Shown: one piece after another, positions 1-8,402 of the stretch
Layout of the letters: every line of letters begins with the position of its first letter
Numbering within the stretch: the stretch's first letter is position 1
Notes under the pieces: generated by a model
The model's database searches: none
What the model saw: only the letters and a program-made list of their open reading frames with translations
Told to the model about the DNA's origin: nothing
From: CAZJAH01 sp964544155
GTDB taxonomy: Bacteria; Bacteroidota; Ignavibacteria; Kapaibacteriales; UBA2268
Assembly (NCBI GenBank): GCA_964544155.1
Contig: CAZJAH010000001.1
Span: 1-64,000, forward strand
DNA length: 64,000 nt
Direction of reading: 5' to 3'
Translations under genes and position numbers: made by a program

Positions 1-111
1 ATTTGTGGTAATTTGACTGGAATACTGCTACTTTTCATTCATTCATGCACATGCGGGGGCGCCTTTGCTGCCACGTTTTTGCATACAATAGCAAATTATT
101 CCGATCAGTTT

Positions 112-160
112 CCCCTCCTCGTCGAGGAGGGGTGGCACGCTGAAAGCGTGACGGGGTGGT
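112..160. repeat. REP-like palindromic intergenic element
   Basis: Two adjacent hairpins are visible. The first has 9-bp arms (CCCCTCCTC at 112-120, GAGGAGGGG at 124-132). The second has 6-bp arms (CACGCT at 136-141, AGCGTG at 145-150) and is followed by GGGGTGGT, which echoes the GGGGTGG at 129-135. This double-hairpin layout with GGGGTGG boxes resembles palindromic repeats scattered between genes in many FCB-group genomes, some mobilised by RAYT (REP-associated) transposases. Only one copy is seen in the window, and no transposase. It lies just downstream of the minus-strand barrel gene. The first 187 bases hold no convincing gene. Confidence 0.65.
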
Positions 161-187
161 GCGACCGAAAGCAGAACTTTAGATTCA

Positions 188-1417
188 TTAAAAATAATAA
201 TTAGCCTGGAGAAAGGCCGCGTGTGGATAATAGCTGTACTCACTCCCCGGTGAGCCGTAGATCAGCATTATGCCCGCGCTAATATTTAAATCAGAGTACA
301 TATTATAATCACCATTCAGCATGAAGAAGCCGCTACGGTCGCCAAGGTTGCTGATATTCATTGCCGACAGGCCCACTAAAGGATGGGCCTGTAAATTTGC
401 CTGCAGAGCAATATAATGCACACCAACATTTTGCAATTCCCCCTCTACAAGGCGCGGAAAGAGATAAACGTAATTCTTCTTGTCGTCCGCACCGGGGCCG
501 TTGAATTGGTATTCCGCGAGGCCATACAGCTTTGACGTAAACTGGTTATCGATACCAATAATAAAGCGCAGATCATCCCTGCTTTTTAGGACATCAGGTA
601 TTAATGCTGAGTCATCTTTCTCCATAGCACGAGTATAAAGTACTTCCCCGCGTATACCTGCATCATATAAGTTTCCGGTAAAGCCGCCTCCAAAATGCAT
701 CTTGTCATTTTCAAAAAATCCGCTCATTAGGCTTAAATCAAACTCTTTGAAATTCGTGCGGTAACGGGCAGCGGCATTGTAATACTTCTCGCCGCTCTCA
801 ATTGTACTTTTCGCATAATTGAAAACAATTTCTATATCGCTAAATAATCCCAGATAGTATTTGAATGAAACTGCGTCGGAGCCGTCCCTCTCGATTTTGG
901 CGAAATTTGCCGGATTAATTGGCAGGAACACATCCATTGGCTGCCACACCCTTCCCGTACCCCAGGAAATCACCTGCCTGCCGGCGGTTATCTCGCCGAA
1001 ATCGAACATATGCTTGTAATAGAGCATGTCGAAATAATGCCATGCCTTGTAATCCCCGCCTGAAGCTATCTCCCAGTTCAGGTTTACTGCCTGCCGGTTT
1101 GTTCTGCCTGTATTAAAAAATACAGGGGGAACATCCGCCGCGAAAAGGTTTATCTCATAATGGGCGGTTATTCTTGAATTAGAAGATAGCTTCAGTTCGG
1201 GCCTAAAACGTGCTCGGAAGATATCCATCAAAAAGGAATCCTCTTCCTGCCCGAAAAAAGAATCACCCTGCGGCTTTTGATATGCCGCCGTGTTATGTAA
1301 ATACCCGCCGAATTTCAGTTCAACACCGCCTGAGATCCCCGGCATCAGCGCAATGATAAATAGCAGCGTAAATATTCTTTTAAAAAAACTATTATCACCT
1401 TGATTCTTCATGGTCAA
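188..1417 (-). CDS. outer-membrane beta-barrel protein (DUF1302-like), end of export operon
   Basis: A 409-residue exported protein. An N-terminal signal peptide (hydrophobic about 15-29) is followed by alternating beta-strand-like sequence, and the last residue is Phe, as is usual for outer-membrane barrels recognised by BamA. Residues 147-170 contain GRQxxSWGTG...DVFLPINP, which resembles the GRQxxSWG...NPxD region of DUF1302 barrels; this family match is from memory. The start overlaps the end of the upstream ATPase gene by 23 bp, so it is translated with the ABC transporter. It is the last gene of the six-gene operon and would be the outer-membrane component of the export route. An alternative ATG lies two codons in. 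Substrate unknown. Confidence 0.75.
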   Translation of the reverse strand: MTMKNQGDNSFFKRIFTLLFIIALMPGISGGVELKFGGYLHNTAAYQKPQGDSFFGQEEDSFLMDIFRARFRPELKLSSNSRITAHYEINLFAADVPPVFFNTGRTNRQAVNLNWEIASGGDYKAWHYFDMLYYKHMFDFGEITAGRQVISWGTGRVWQPMDVFLPINPANFAKIERDGSDAVSFKYYLGLFSDIEIVFNYAKSTIESGEKYYNAAARYRTNFKEFDLSLMSGFFENDKMHFGGGFTGNLYDAGIRGEVLYTRAMEKDDSALIPDVLKSRDDLRFIIGIDNQFTSKLYGLAEYQFNGPGADDKKNYVYLFPRLVEGELQNVGVHYIALQANLQAHPLVGLSAMNISNLGDRSGFFMLNGDYNMYSDLNISAGIMLIYGSPGSEYSYYPHAAFLQANYYF

Positions 1418-2078
1418 TCAGCCCGTCTTTAAGATAAACAACTCTGCGGCATTGCTCCATTATCTCCTTATCATGTGATGAAAAGATAAAGGTTATATTC
1501 TTTTCTTCATTCATTTTTCTCATAAGCTCAAGCAGAGATTTACTGGATTTAGAATCCAGGTTAGCAGTGGGTTCATCCGCGAGCACTATTAAGGGTTCGG
1601 TAACGATCGCCCTACCTACCGCTACCCTCTGCTGCTGGCCGCCGCTCATTTCGTTGGGACGTTTATTAGCCAGCTCTCCGATACCAAGGCTATCCAGCAC
1701 ATCCTGTGCCTTAGCCTGCCTCTCTTTTTCTTCTACCCCTTGCAGGATAAGCGGGAATTCCACATTCTCTATCGCTGTTAGCACAGGTATTAAATTATAT
1801 GCCTGAAAAATGAAGCCGAATTTCCTCAGCCTTAGCTCGGAAAGCTCGCTTTTTTCTTTTTGGTAAAGGTCTTCATCATTCATGAAAATCCTCCCTTCCG
1901 TAGGCGAATCCAATGTGCCGATCATATTCAGCAGTGTGGTTTTACCGGAACCGGAGGCCCCTGCTATCGCCATGTATTCGCCTTTTTCCACTTCCATATC
2001 GACGCCTTTTATGGCACGCACGGGAACTCCGCCTTCACTGTATGTTTTCTTAACAGCATCTGTTTTGATAAGCGCCAT
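1395..2078 (-). CDS. ABC transporter ATP-binding protein, LolD/MacB type
   Basis: A 227-residue cytoplasmic ATPase that powers the two FtsX-like permeases encoded just upstream. Walker A GASGSGKTT is at 40-48, the Q-loop glutamine at 92, the signature MSGGQQQR at 144-151, Walker B LIVLADEP at 163-170 and the switch histidine at 202. The length and the NLIPVLTAIENV segment are typical of the LolD/MacB/FtsE group, which drive mechanotransmission rather than classical transport through the membrane. It lies 38 bp after permease 1 and overlaps the barrel gene by 23 bp. All catalytic motifs are intact. Confidence 0.93.
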   Translation of the reverse strand: MALIKTDAVKKTYSEGGVPVRAIKGVDMEVEKGEYMAIAGASGSGKTTLLNMIGTLDSPTEGRIFMNDEDLYQKEKSELSELRLRKFGFIFQAYNLIPVLTAIENVEFPLILQGVEEKERQAKAQDVLDSLGIGELANKRPNEMSGGQQQRVAVGRAIVTEPLIVLADEPTANLDSKSSKSLLELMRKMNEEKNITFIFSSHDKEIMEQCRRVVYLKDGLIDHEESR

Positions 2079-2116
2079 TTCACTTTCCGTATTATTATTA
2101 TTAATTAATTAAAAAA

Positions 2117-3349
2117 TCAAACATATCTTACCGCTTCCGTGGGTTCGAGCTTTATTGCCTTCATTGCCGGATAAACCGCGCCCAGCACGGTAGATGCAGG
2201 CATAAGTATCAACGCGTTCAGCACAATGCTCAAATTCAGTTCAGGGTAAATTACAGAGCCTATACCGAAATCCTTAAGGCTCTCGGAGTATATGCTTAAG
2301 TCCAGCCCTCCGGTAAGCGGCCAGTATATTAGAAGCCCAAGGATAAAACCTCCGGCAGTGCCGATCATTCCGAGAAACAGCGCCTCCCCGGCAAGCATGG
2401 TAAATATCTTTCTGCCGGGCATTCCTATCGACATTAGCACGCCGAATTCGTGTATCCTTTCGAAAACCGCCATCAGCATAGTGTTTATCACACTGAACAT
2501 TATCGCGGCAATAATTATCGCGTAAAATAAATAAACAGTCTGGTTGTAAATGTCGATGTATGCTATCAGCAGCGGTAGAAGCTCCCTGAAAGTGAGCGCC
2601 TCGTATTCATTCATGTCAAGGCCTGCCGCTTTGAGATCCGCAGCGAGGCTGTCCCTGTAAGCAGAAACATTATCCGTGCTCTCTGTAATGATGGCCAGCT
2701 CATTGATTCTCCCTCCCATGGAGAGCATCTCATCAGCATCAGATAAATTCACATAAGCGTAAATTTGGTCATACTGGCTGCTGCCTGTTTTGAAGATTCC
2801 CGATACCCTGTAGAGGTCCTGGCTTATCTTGCCGTCAAAACCTGCCGCTGTCAGGACAACTTTGTCATTCAGCTTCACATCGAGGTCTTCGGCAAGGTCG
2901 ATACCGAGCAGTATTTCATTATCCCTGCCGCTAAGGTATTCGCCTTCGGCCAATCTTTGGTTAATGGTACTGACTTTCTTTTCTTTATCGTGCTCTACAC
3001 CGTATATCTGTATTCCCGAGGAAGATCCCGCGGAATTGATCATTCCGTTAGTGATAATCCTTTCGGAAATATCTTTGACAAATTCCTGCCCCGAGGCTAT
3101 CTCTTTTACTTTTTCTTTATTTTTAATAAAATTATCAATTTCTTTGTTATCGCTGAATCCCTCGCCGTGTATTTGAATATGGCCGATATTGAAGGCGATC
3201 TGGTTATTCAGCATCTGGTTGATCATACCCTGGCCCAGGCTGTCAATGAGCAGCAGGGCAGCCACGCCTACCACAATGGATATCAGCACAATTACCGACC
3301 GCCGGCTGTTTCTCCAAAGATTCCTCCAGGCTAATTTTAATAGCATCAT
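2117..3349 (-). CDS. ABC transporter permease, FtsX/LolE type (first subunit)
   Basis: A 410-residue inner-membrane protein with the MacB/LolCE topology: one N-terminal membrane helix (about 18-37), a large periplasmic MacB-PCD-like domain (about 40-250), then three helices (about 262-300, 315-345 and 374-400). The motif EFGVLMSIGMPGRKIF after the second helix is characteristic of the FtsX domain. It starts inside the stop codon of the other permease (4-bp ATGA overlap), which implies fixed stoichiometry and a heteromeric LolC/LolE-like pair. Such transporters usually extract lipidated or lipophilic cargo from the inner membrane and hand it to a periplasmic carrier; here the LolA-like protein of the same operon is the obvious partner. 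Confidence 0.9.
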   Translation of the reverse strand: MMLLKLAWRNLWRNSRRSVIVLISIVVGVAALLLIDSLGQGMINQMLNNQIAFNIGHIQIHGEGFSDNKEIDNFIKNKEKVKEIASGQEFVKDISERIITNGMINSAGSSSGIQIYGVEHDKEKKVSTINQRLAEGEYLSGRDNEILLGIDLAEDLDVKLNDKVVLTAAGFDGKISQDLYRVSGIFKTGSSQYDQIYAYVNLSDADEMLSMGGRINELAIITESTDNVSAYRDSLAADLKAAGLDMNEYEALTFRELLPLLIAYIDIYNQTVYLFYAIIIAAIMFSVINTMLMAVFERIHEFGVLMSIGMPGRKIFTMLAGEALFLGMIGTAGGFILGLLIYWPLTGGLDLSIYSESLKDFGIGSVIYPELNLSIVLNALILMPASTVLGAVYPAMKAIKLEPTEAVRYV

Positions 3350-4569
3350 GTGTACCTTATCCCTTTAAGTGGTTCCAGATTCATTAGTTTGACCGCGGGA
3401 TAAATGAAAGCCGCGAATGAAGTAATAAGTACAATCAAAGTGTAATTAATAAAAATGCCCGGGTCGTTAATGGCATACATAGCCGGCTCGAAGCCGAATT
3501 GCTCCATCAGTTCCGCCGTTTCGCCGCCGAAGTAAATAGGATTTTTGCTAACAATGTAATTGCCTAACCAACCCAGTATGCTGCCGCTGATTATGCCCAA
3601 AAAAGCCATAAAAACAACTTCGAACAGCACTATACCGAGCAGCCTCCATTGGTTCATCCCAACGGCCAGCATTATGCCGAATTCTTTAAACCGTTCGGTG
3701 ACTGACATCAGAACGGTATTAAGTATGCCGAAGCCGACAACGATAATTAATATCGCGACAAATATCAGCCCGCTGACTTCATCAAATTCGAGTGATTGCT
3801 TTAATGAAGGAAGAAGTTCCGCCCAATCCTCTACAATGAGGCCTTCGGGCAGTTTATCCCGCAACGCTCTCTGTACTTCGGGGATAGCGCCGAGGCCTTC
3901 CAACCGCAGTGCTGCCATATTAACCTTGCTCATGTAAAGCAGCTGTTTGGCGGCTTTGATGTTCATGAATACCGACATATTATCCAGTTCGCTCATACCC
4001 GTTTTGGATGTTCCGGCAATCCTGAATTTGATGTTGCCCATCGAGCCGTCATAAGCCGAAGATAGTATCACAACCGTATCGCCTATGGAGGCGTCTAAAT
4101 TTTCCAGCAGCTTATATCCCGTGACCACATCGAATATCCTTTCATCCGACAGGTATTGGCCTTCGTGCAGCCTGTCATCGATTTGGGAGACACTTTTCTC
4201 AAGTTCCGGATCAACCGCCAGGATAGCAGCGCCAAAAGTTTTATCATCCCTGGCGATTAGCCCGTATGTACTTATGCGGGGGGCGTATCCCTGCACATGG
4301 GGCAGACTGTCAAGCAGGCTCTTAATATCATCATCGAATTTGAAAGACTTCCTGAGCGATGGTTTATCGGTATAGCCTTCAGGTCTTATCTGCATATAGC
4401 CGGTGAATAACCCCACATAGTTTTTAATATTCTGCTGGTATGTGCCGAGCTGCAGGCCGCGCATCCACACTGAGAGGAATACCGCAAAGGCAATGGCGGC
4501 AATCGTCAGCAGAGAGCGCCTTTTATTTCTGAAAATATTCCGCCAGGCTATTCTGATTAGTAATCTCAT
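3346..4569 (-). CDS. ABC transporter permease, FtsX/LolE type (second subunit)
   Basis: A 407-residue paralogue of the neighbouring permease with the same layout: N-terminal helix at about 20-38, a periplasmic domain of some 210 residues, and three C-terminal helices with the FtsX signature (RFKEFGIMLAVGMNQWRL). Sequence similarity to the sister subunit is clear in the membrane part and weaker in the periplasmic part, as expected when the two subunits contact different partners (LolC against LolE). It lies 30 bp after the LolA-like gene and overlaps the next permease by 4 bp. Function is inferred from family and operon; cargo unknown. Confidence 0.9.
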   Translation of the reverse strand: MRLLIRIAWRNIFRNKRRSLLTIAAIAFAVFLSVWMRGLQLGTYQQNIKNYVGLFTGYMQIRPEGYTDKPSLRKSFKFDDDIKSLLDSLPHVQGYAPRISTYGLIARDDKTFGAAILAVDPELEKSVSQIDDRLHEGQYLSDERIFDVVTGYKLLENLDASIGDTVVILSSAYDGSMGNIKFRIAGTSKTGMSELDNMSVFMNIKAAKQLLYMSKVNMAALRLEGLGAIPEVQRALRDKLPEGLIVEDWAELLPSLKQSLEFDEVSGLIFVAILIIVVGFGILNTVLMSVTERFKEFGIMLAVGMNQWRLLGIVLFEVVFMAFLGIISGSILGWLGNYIVSKNPIYFGGETAELMEQFGFEPAMYAINDPGIFINYTLIVLITSFAAFIYPAVKLMNLEPLKGIRYT

Positions 4570-4599
4570 TTTTGTGCCTTATTAGTTCGCGAATAATCC

Positions 4600-5349
4600 C
4601 TACTTTTCAAGTTCCCTGAATGAGAATTTTTTTGCCGGTATATTAATATTAAACTGTACATTCTCGTAGATGAATTCTGTCTTTTCGCCGGGATTCTTTT
4701 TATCCATGATAGTCCATTTTGCGGGGATTTTCCTCTTATCCATAACTTTGTAATCGCTGAATTGAAAAGTCCTCACAAGATCGCCGTCCTCATTATAATA
4801 ATTGACTTTGGCCGGGAGTTTATCTTGTTTGCGCACCCAGTAATGCAGCTTACCCCAGACAACGGGAGCATCTTCTTTGGGAGTCAGTTTAATTTTCCAG
4901 CATTCCGCGCCTCCAATGGTTTCGCTGCCCGCCATGCTTATATGATAATCCCTTGTCAGCTTGGATTCCCTGACGATATCATCATTTGTGAGGTCAGAGC
5001 CCATCCAGGACTGCAGCATCATAGAAGTCGGTATTATAATAGTAGTCTCGGTATTAGCGAGGTAATTCCACATTTCGCCGCCGATCTTCAAAGTTTTGTT
5101 GCCTTTATCCCGCGCGGGCTCATTTACTATGATCAGCGCCTTTTCGTTGCCCTTCCACCAGGCTTCCATTTTCATGCTGCGTGTGTAATCAGTACGTATA
5201 ATGTTCATTCTGAAAATTCCTCGGCTTGTTTCGCCTTTGATGGAATTTTCCGAGCTTTCGATTATCTCTTCCGCCGTAGGCTGTTGCGATGTTGCCGGAG
5301 CATAAAGCAAGGGCAGAATCAACGCTGCAAGTAATAAAAGCTTTTTCAA
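4600..5349 (-). CDS. LolA-like outer membrane lipoprotein-sorting protein (periplasmic carrier)
   Basis: A 249-residue protein with a signal peptide (about 1-21, cleaved near ATSQQ) and the beta-rich pattern of the LolA-like family often labelled outer membrane lipoprotein-sorting protein (MEAWWKGNEKALIIV..., then MWNYLANTETTIIIPTSMM). LolA-fold proteins form a half-barrel that shields acyl chains or other lipophilic cargo in the periplasm. The start is TTG, chosen because a strong AGGAGG lies five bases upstream and the reading begins with a typical basic signal-peptide start (KKLLLL). It lies directly behind the GbsR-like regulator and ahead of the two LolE-like permeases, so it is the likely carrier between inner-membrane ABC complex and outer-membrane barrel. 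Confidence 0.85.
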   Translation of the reverse strand: MKKLLLLAALILPLLYAPATSQQPTAEEIIESSENSIKGETSRGIFRMNIIRTDYTRSMKMEAWWKGNEKALIIVNEPARDKGNKTLKIGGEMWNYLANTETTIIIPTSMMLQSWMGSDLTNDDIVRESKLTRDYHISMAGSETIGGAECWKIKLTPKEDAPVVWGKLHYWVRKQDKLPAKVNYYNEDGDLVRTFQFSDYKVMDKRKIPAKWTIMDKKNPGEKTEFIYENVQFNINIPAKKFSFRELEK

Positions 5350-5354
5350 CTTAA

Positions 5355-5360
5355 CCTCCT
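5355..5360 (-). promoter_or_regulatory. ribosome binding site overlapping the upstream stop codon, before a TTG start
   Basis: AGGAGG on the minus strand lies five bases before the TTG start of the LolA-like gene. Its first base is the last base of the upstream stop codon (5362-5360), so the two genes are probably translationally coupled. This is the strongest Shine-Dalgarno site I noticed in the window and it decides the unusual TTG start. Confidence 0.75.
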
Positions 5361-5890
5361 CATATACTCATTTCTTTGCGTTTATCTTTAAGCCTCTGCC
5401 TGATACGATCGCCGAAATAATGATATTCTTCAAGCATAATATCAAAGGCATCGGACAAATACTGAATTCTTTTGTAAAGCATTTTTTCATCCTCCGACCC
5501 CTTCACGGCTGTGTTTTGCTCCTCCATCATAACCATCGCTCTACGGAGTTTATCCTTTAGCGTATTGAGCTTTTGCAGCCCCGGGTCGATCATCGACTCC
5601 AGAAATTCCACCTTTACCATGTAAAAATCCTCTCTTGGAAATTCAGGCACATAGACCTTTTCAAAGAGGTTGAGCTGCGCTCCCAGGTTCGAGTTGGTGC
5701 TGACAGCCGGTTTGGAAACGTTAAGCCGTTCAGTCATTTGATTTAATGACATCGGCCCCGGCTGAGCCACTAATAGGCCGAATATGCGGCCCAGTATGGA
5801 CTTAGAGCCAACCATTTCCATATATTGGGCGAATTCATTCGCCAGATAATCCTCAACTTGAGTTTTAATATTATTTGCCATATTTTCCAT
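5360..5890 (-). CDS. GbsR/MarR-family transcriptional regulator
   Basis: A 176-residue winged-helix regulator. Residues about 30-85 carry the HTH (SLNQMTERLNVSKPAVSTNSNL) followed by the wing, and the C-terminal half is helical and charged (about 100-172), as in GbsR-type repressors that dimerise through it. It is the first gene of the six-gene export operon, followed after 10 bp by the LolA-like gene. A near-perfect 26-bp dyad begins 6 bp upstream of the chosen ATG, so autoregulation is likely. A second ATG at codon 4 (5881) is an alternative start. The ligand cannot be predicted from sequence. Confidence 0.85.
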   Translation of the reverse strand: MENMANNIKTQVEDYLANEFAQYMEMVGSKSILGRIFGLLVAQPGPMSLNQMTERLNVSKPAVSTNSNLGAQLNLFEKVYVPEFPREDFYMVKVEFLESMIDPGLQKLNTLKDKLRRAMVMMEEQNTAVKGSEDEKMLYKRIQYLSDAFDIMLEEYHYFGDRIRQRLKDKRKEMSI

Positions 5891-5895
5891 TATTC

Positions 5896-5921
5896 TATCG
5901 TTAACAATGTTCTTAACGATA
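5896..5921. promoter_or_regulatory. candidate operator for the GbsR-like regulator
   Basis: A dyad with perfect 9-bp arms (TATCGTTAA at 5896-5904 and TTAACGATA at 5913-5921) and an 8-bp centre in which two further pairs match, so 22 of 26 positions are symmetric. It ends 6 bp before the regulator's start codon, where a bound MarR-type dimer would block transcription of the whole operon. The size fits a winged-helix dimer site. It could also affect the divergent T9SS-cargo gene, but that start is about 200 bp away. Confidence 0.6.
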
Positions 5922-6124
5922 CAAACATAACGAAAGTTTCAAAAAAAAGAAATATTTTTTTTCAGCAACACATTCGAATACAGAAGTTATAATTTTTATA
6001 TTTTCTTTGGCAGTTGATTTTTTTTTATGTAATTAAATTATTATAAGATTACCAATTCTTAACAAATGTATATTTTTAATGAACCCAATGATTGTTTACA
6101 TACATTTTTTAAAAAGGATGAGTC

Positions 6125-8311
6125 ATGAAAAAACTATTACTGATCGCAGCTTTTTTACTTCCGATTTATCTTAACGCTCAGGTTAAGCCCGATAATGTTT
6201 ACGGAATTAACTTTAACAGATCCTGGCAACAAAGCCACGCGCAATTTCTGGAGGGAGAAAAAACGACTATTCTTATTTCTTCTGAAAAGTACCGCATTGT
6301 TGAAATCGACCCGGAAACAAAAGAAGTTCTTAATGTGTATAACAAAACGGATGATGAGCTTAGTAATGGGATCGGCCCAATTTATATTTTTCCTGACGGC
6401 AAAAGAGTTCTGACTGCTAATGAGGATATACTTGACCTTGAATCAGGTAAATTTGAAGATTTTATAGAAACCAACGTAATTCGAAAAGATTATATCGGCA
6501 TATCCAATAACGGGGAAATGATTTGTAGGAAATATGACGTTTCGGGCGTTACGTTTGATTGTTTTATCAGAATTCTTCAGGTCGAAACAAAGGAATACAT
6601 CGATATTGAAGTATCTATAGAGGAATTAGTTGATTTTCTGTTTCTTGATTACTACTTTAATAAAGACAACAATCTGGTGATCTGTTTGGATAATGAAGTC
6701 CGCACTTATAATTCACTTACAGGGGATTTGATAGAAACTCAAGCGCTCATTAGCAGAATAATATGTACAGATAAAGAAAATGATCTGTATCTTACATCAT
6801 CTGATAATAACAATTTTTTTGTCTTCGATAAAAATGCTACAGAACTTTTCAAGTTTTATTTTGCCGGGAGATTTGATTCTGTAATGTTTTCTAAAGATGG
6901 GAAACGGTTATTTATTTCTGATGGTGGAGAAATGTCTATATTAAGTATTCAGGATCAGTTTGTAGAAAAGGAGTTTCTGATCCCTGATGATTCGAAAATA
7001 GTAGATGTAAGTAAAGATAATGATGTCTTAATTCAATATCCTATTTACAAAAAGGATTATAGTCTGAGCACATTGTTTTACGATTTTAGTACCGGTAAAT
7101 TAGAAGAACCATGTCTGACAGAAGGCGAACTTTTGCATATTGAAGGTGATAATGATAATATCTATATACTCGAAAATCATTATTATTACCTGAATTTGAA
7201 ATCATTGACAAGAGACGAGAAGATACTAAACTGGCAACTCAACTTATACGACGATAAAGGACATTACCAGGTTGGATATTATTATTTCATGAAAATGATA
7301 GATGATCACATTTATCTGAATGTGATTGAAGGAGAAAGCTTACAAAAATATATTTTTATGATTAATAAAAATACCGGAAAAAAAGTTAATACCATAGGCC
7401 CATTTGATGAAACCGTCAACTGTATTGATGTCTGGAATAATAAATTACTGATAGGCACAGGGGAATATGATAGTGGAGGTTTACATGTTTGGGATCCTGA
7501 GACAAAAAAAGAAGAAACATTCATTGATCTTCAGGAAGGAGTCTGGAATCTTTACCTTATAGATTATGAAAATAAAGCATGGGCTTTCACTTCCGGTGGA
7601 ATAACGGAAGTTAATTTAATAAACCATTCAATACAAGAAATTCATTTGCAAAGTTATTTAATTGACAGGCCTGATTATGGAGCCATTTATCTTAGAGCTA
7701 ACGAAGGGCGTAACTTGTTGCTGAGTGGTTACTCGACACTTCACAAATTTAACTTCCAGACAGATAAAAGTGAAAGAATAGAACTGGAAGCTGTTCAGGC
7801 TTTAAAAGCTAATAAGGATGAATCAAAGATTTTTGCTGCCGGCGATGGTAAGATAGTAGAGATTGATTTCGAAACACTTGAAATAACTAATGAGTACGGC
7901 GGATACCCGGAATCTTACAAAATTGATGGTGTTGCTGCTTTTAAAATTCACTTCAACGACATAGATATTCATGGCGATAAGCTTATCGGGGTTACATCTG
8001 ACGGCTGCCTTATAGAATATACACTTCAACCGACATCCGTGCCGCGGTATTTAAGCGGTGGTAAGTCAAACGTACTTGTTTATCCGAATCCGGTATCAGC
8101 CGGCGGCAAAATAAACATTGACTTTCAAAATGAGGAATACACTATCACATCCGCGGAATTGCTTGACTTAACATCCAACCTTATCCAAAGATACAAAACT
8201 ACATCCGGCGGCAGGCAGTCAATCAACCTTGACGGCATTGCTCCCGGAGTATATTTCCTCAAACTCAGCACAAACAAGGGCCTTATAGTTCAAAAGCTGG
8301 TGGTTATGTGA
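6125..8311 (+). CDS. secreted beta-propeller-like protein with type IX secretion sorting domain
   Basis: A 728-residue exported protein. Residues 1-19 are a signal peptide ending at LNAQ. The middle (about 25-640) has repeated short segments of WD40/propeller type (for example HVWDPETKKEE and VFDKNATELFKF), with no catalytic motif recognised. The last 75 or so residues form a Por/T9SS C-terminal domain (VYPNPVSAGGKINI ... GVYFLKLSTNKGLIVQKLVVM), which directs passage through the type IX translocon and usually attachment to the cell surface. An AAAGGATGA Shine-Dalgarno-like stretch precedes the ATG. It stands alone, divergent from the export operon and ending at a strong bidirectional terminator. 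Function unknown; a surface-binding or structural role is the guess. Confidence 0.85.
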   Translation: MKKLLLIAAFLLPIYLNAQVKPDNVYGINFNRSWQQSHAQFLEGEKTTILISSEKYRIVEIDPETKEVLNVYNKTDDELSNGIGPIYIFPDGKRVLTANEDILDLESGKFEDFIETNVIRKDYIGISNNGEMICRKYDVSGVTFDCFIRILQVETKEYIDIEVSIEELVDFLFLDYYFNKDNNLVICLDNEVRTYNSLTGDLIETQALISRIICTDKENDLYLTSSDNNNFFVFDKNATELFKFYFAGRFDSVMFSKDGKRLFISDGGEMSILSIQDQFVEKEFLIPDDSKIVDVSKDNDVLIQYPIYKKDYSLSTLFYDFSTGKLEEPCLTEGELLHIEGDNDNIYILENHYYYLNLKSLTRDEKILNWQLNLYDDKGHYQVGYYYFMKMIDDHIYLNVIEGESLQKYIFMINKNTGKKVNTIGPFDETVNCIDVWNNKLLIGTGEYDSGGLHVWDPETKKEETFIDLQEGVWNLYLIDYENKAWAFTSGGITEVNLINHSIQEIHLQSYLIDRPDYGAIYLRANEGRNLLLSGYSTLHKFNFQTDKSERIELEAVQALKANKDESKIFAAGDGKIVEIDFETLEITNEYGGYPESYKIDGVAAFKIHFNDIDIHGDKLIGVTSDGCLIEYTLQPTSVPRYLSGGKSNVLVYPNPVSAGGKINIDFQNEEYTITSAELLDLTSNLIQRYKTTSGGRQSINLDGIAPGVYFLKLSTNKGLIVQKLVVM

Positions 8312-8336
8312 GAATAACAGCGATGATTAAACAAAC

Positions 8337-8363
8337 AAAAAGCCGGGATTAACCCGGCTTTTT
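8337..8363. terminator. bidirectional intrinsic terminator
   Basis: A perfect hairpin with 11-bp arms including the A/T tails (AAAAAGCCGGG at 8337-8347, CCCGGCTTTTT at 8353-8363) and a 5-base loop. It can terminate the T9SS-cargo gene from the left and minus-strand genes from the right. Confidence 0.9.
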
Positions 8364-8366
8364 GAT

Positions 8367-8391
8367 AATTTAAAGTATTGTCCCATTTTTT
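8367..8391. repeat. 25-bp direct repeat, left copy
   Basis: This 25-bp sequence (starting AATTTAAAGTATTG) recurs exactly at 9009-9033. The two copies enclose the A+T-rich membrane-protein gene. The left copy sits between that gene and the terminator and is not coding. Confidence 0.85.
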
Positions 8392-8402
8392 TGATAATTT
8401 TA

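Noticed and set aside
13..204. Short plus-strand open frame at the window start
   Set aside because: It runs through the palindromic repeat and has no ribosome site, typical composition or family signal.
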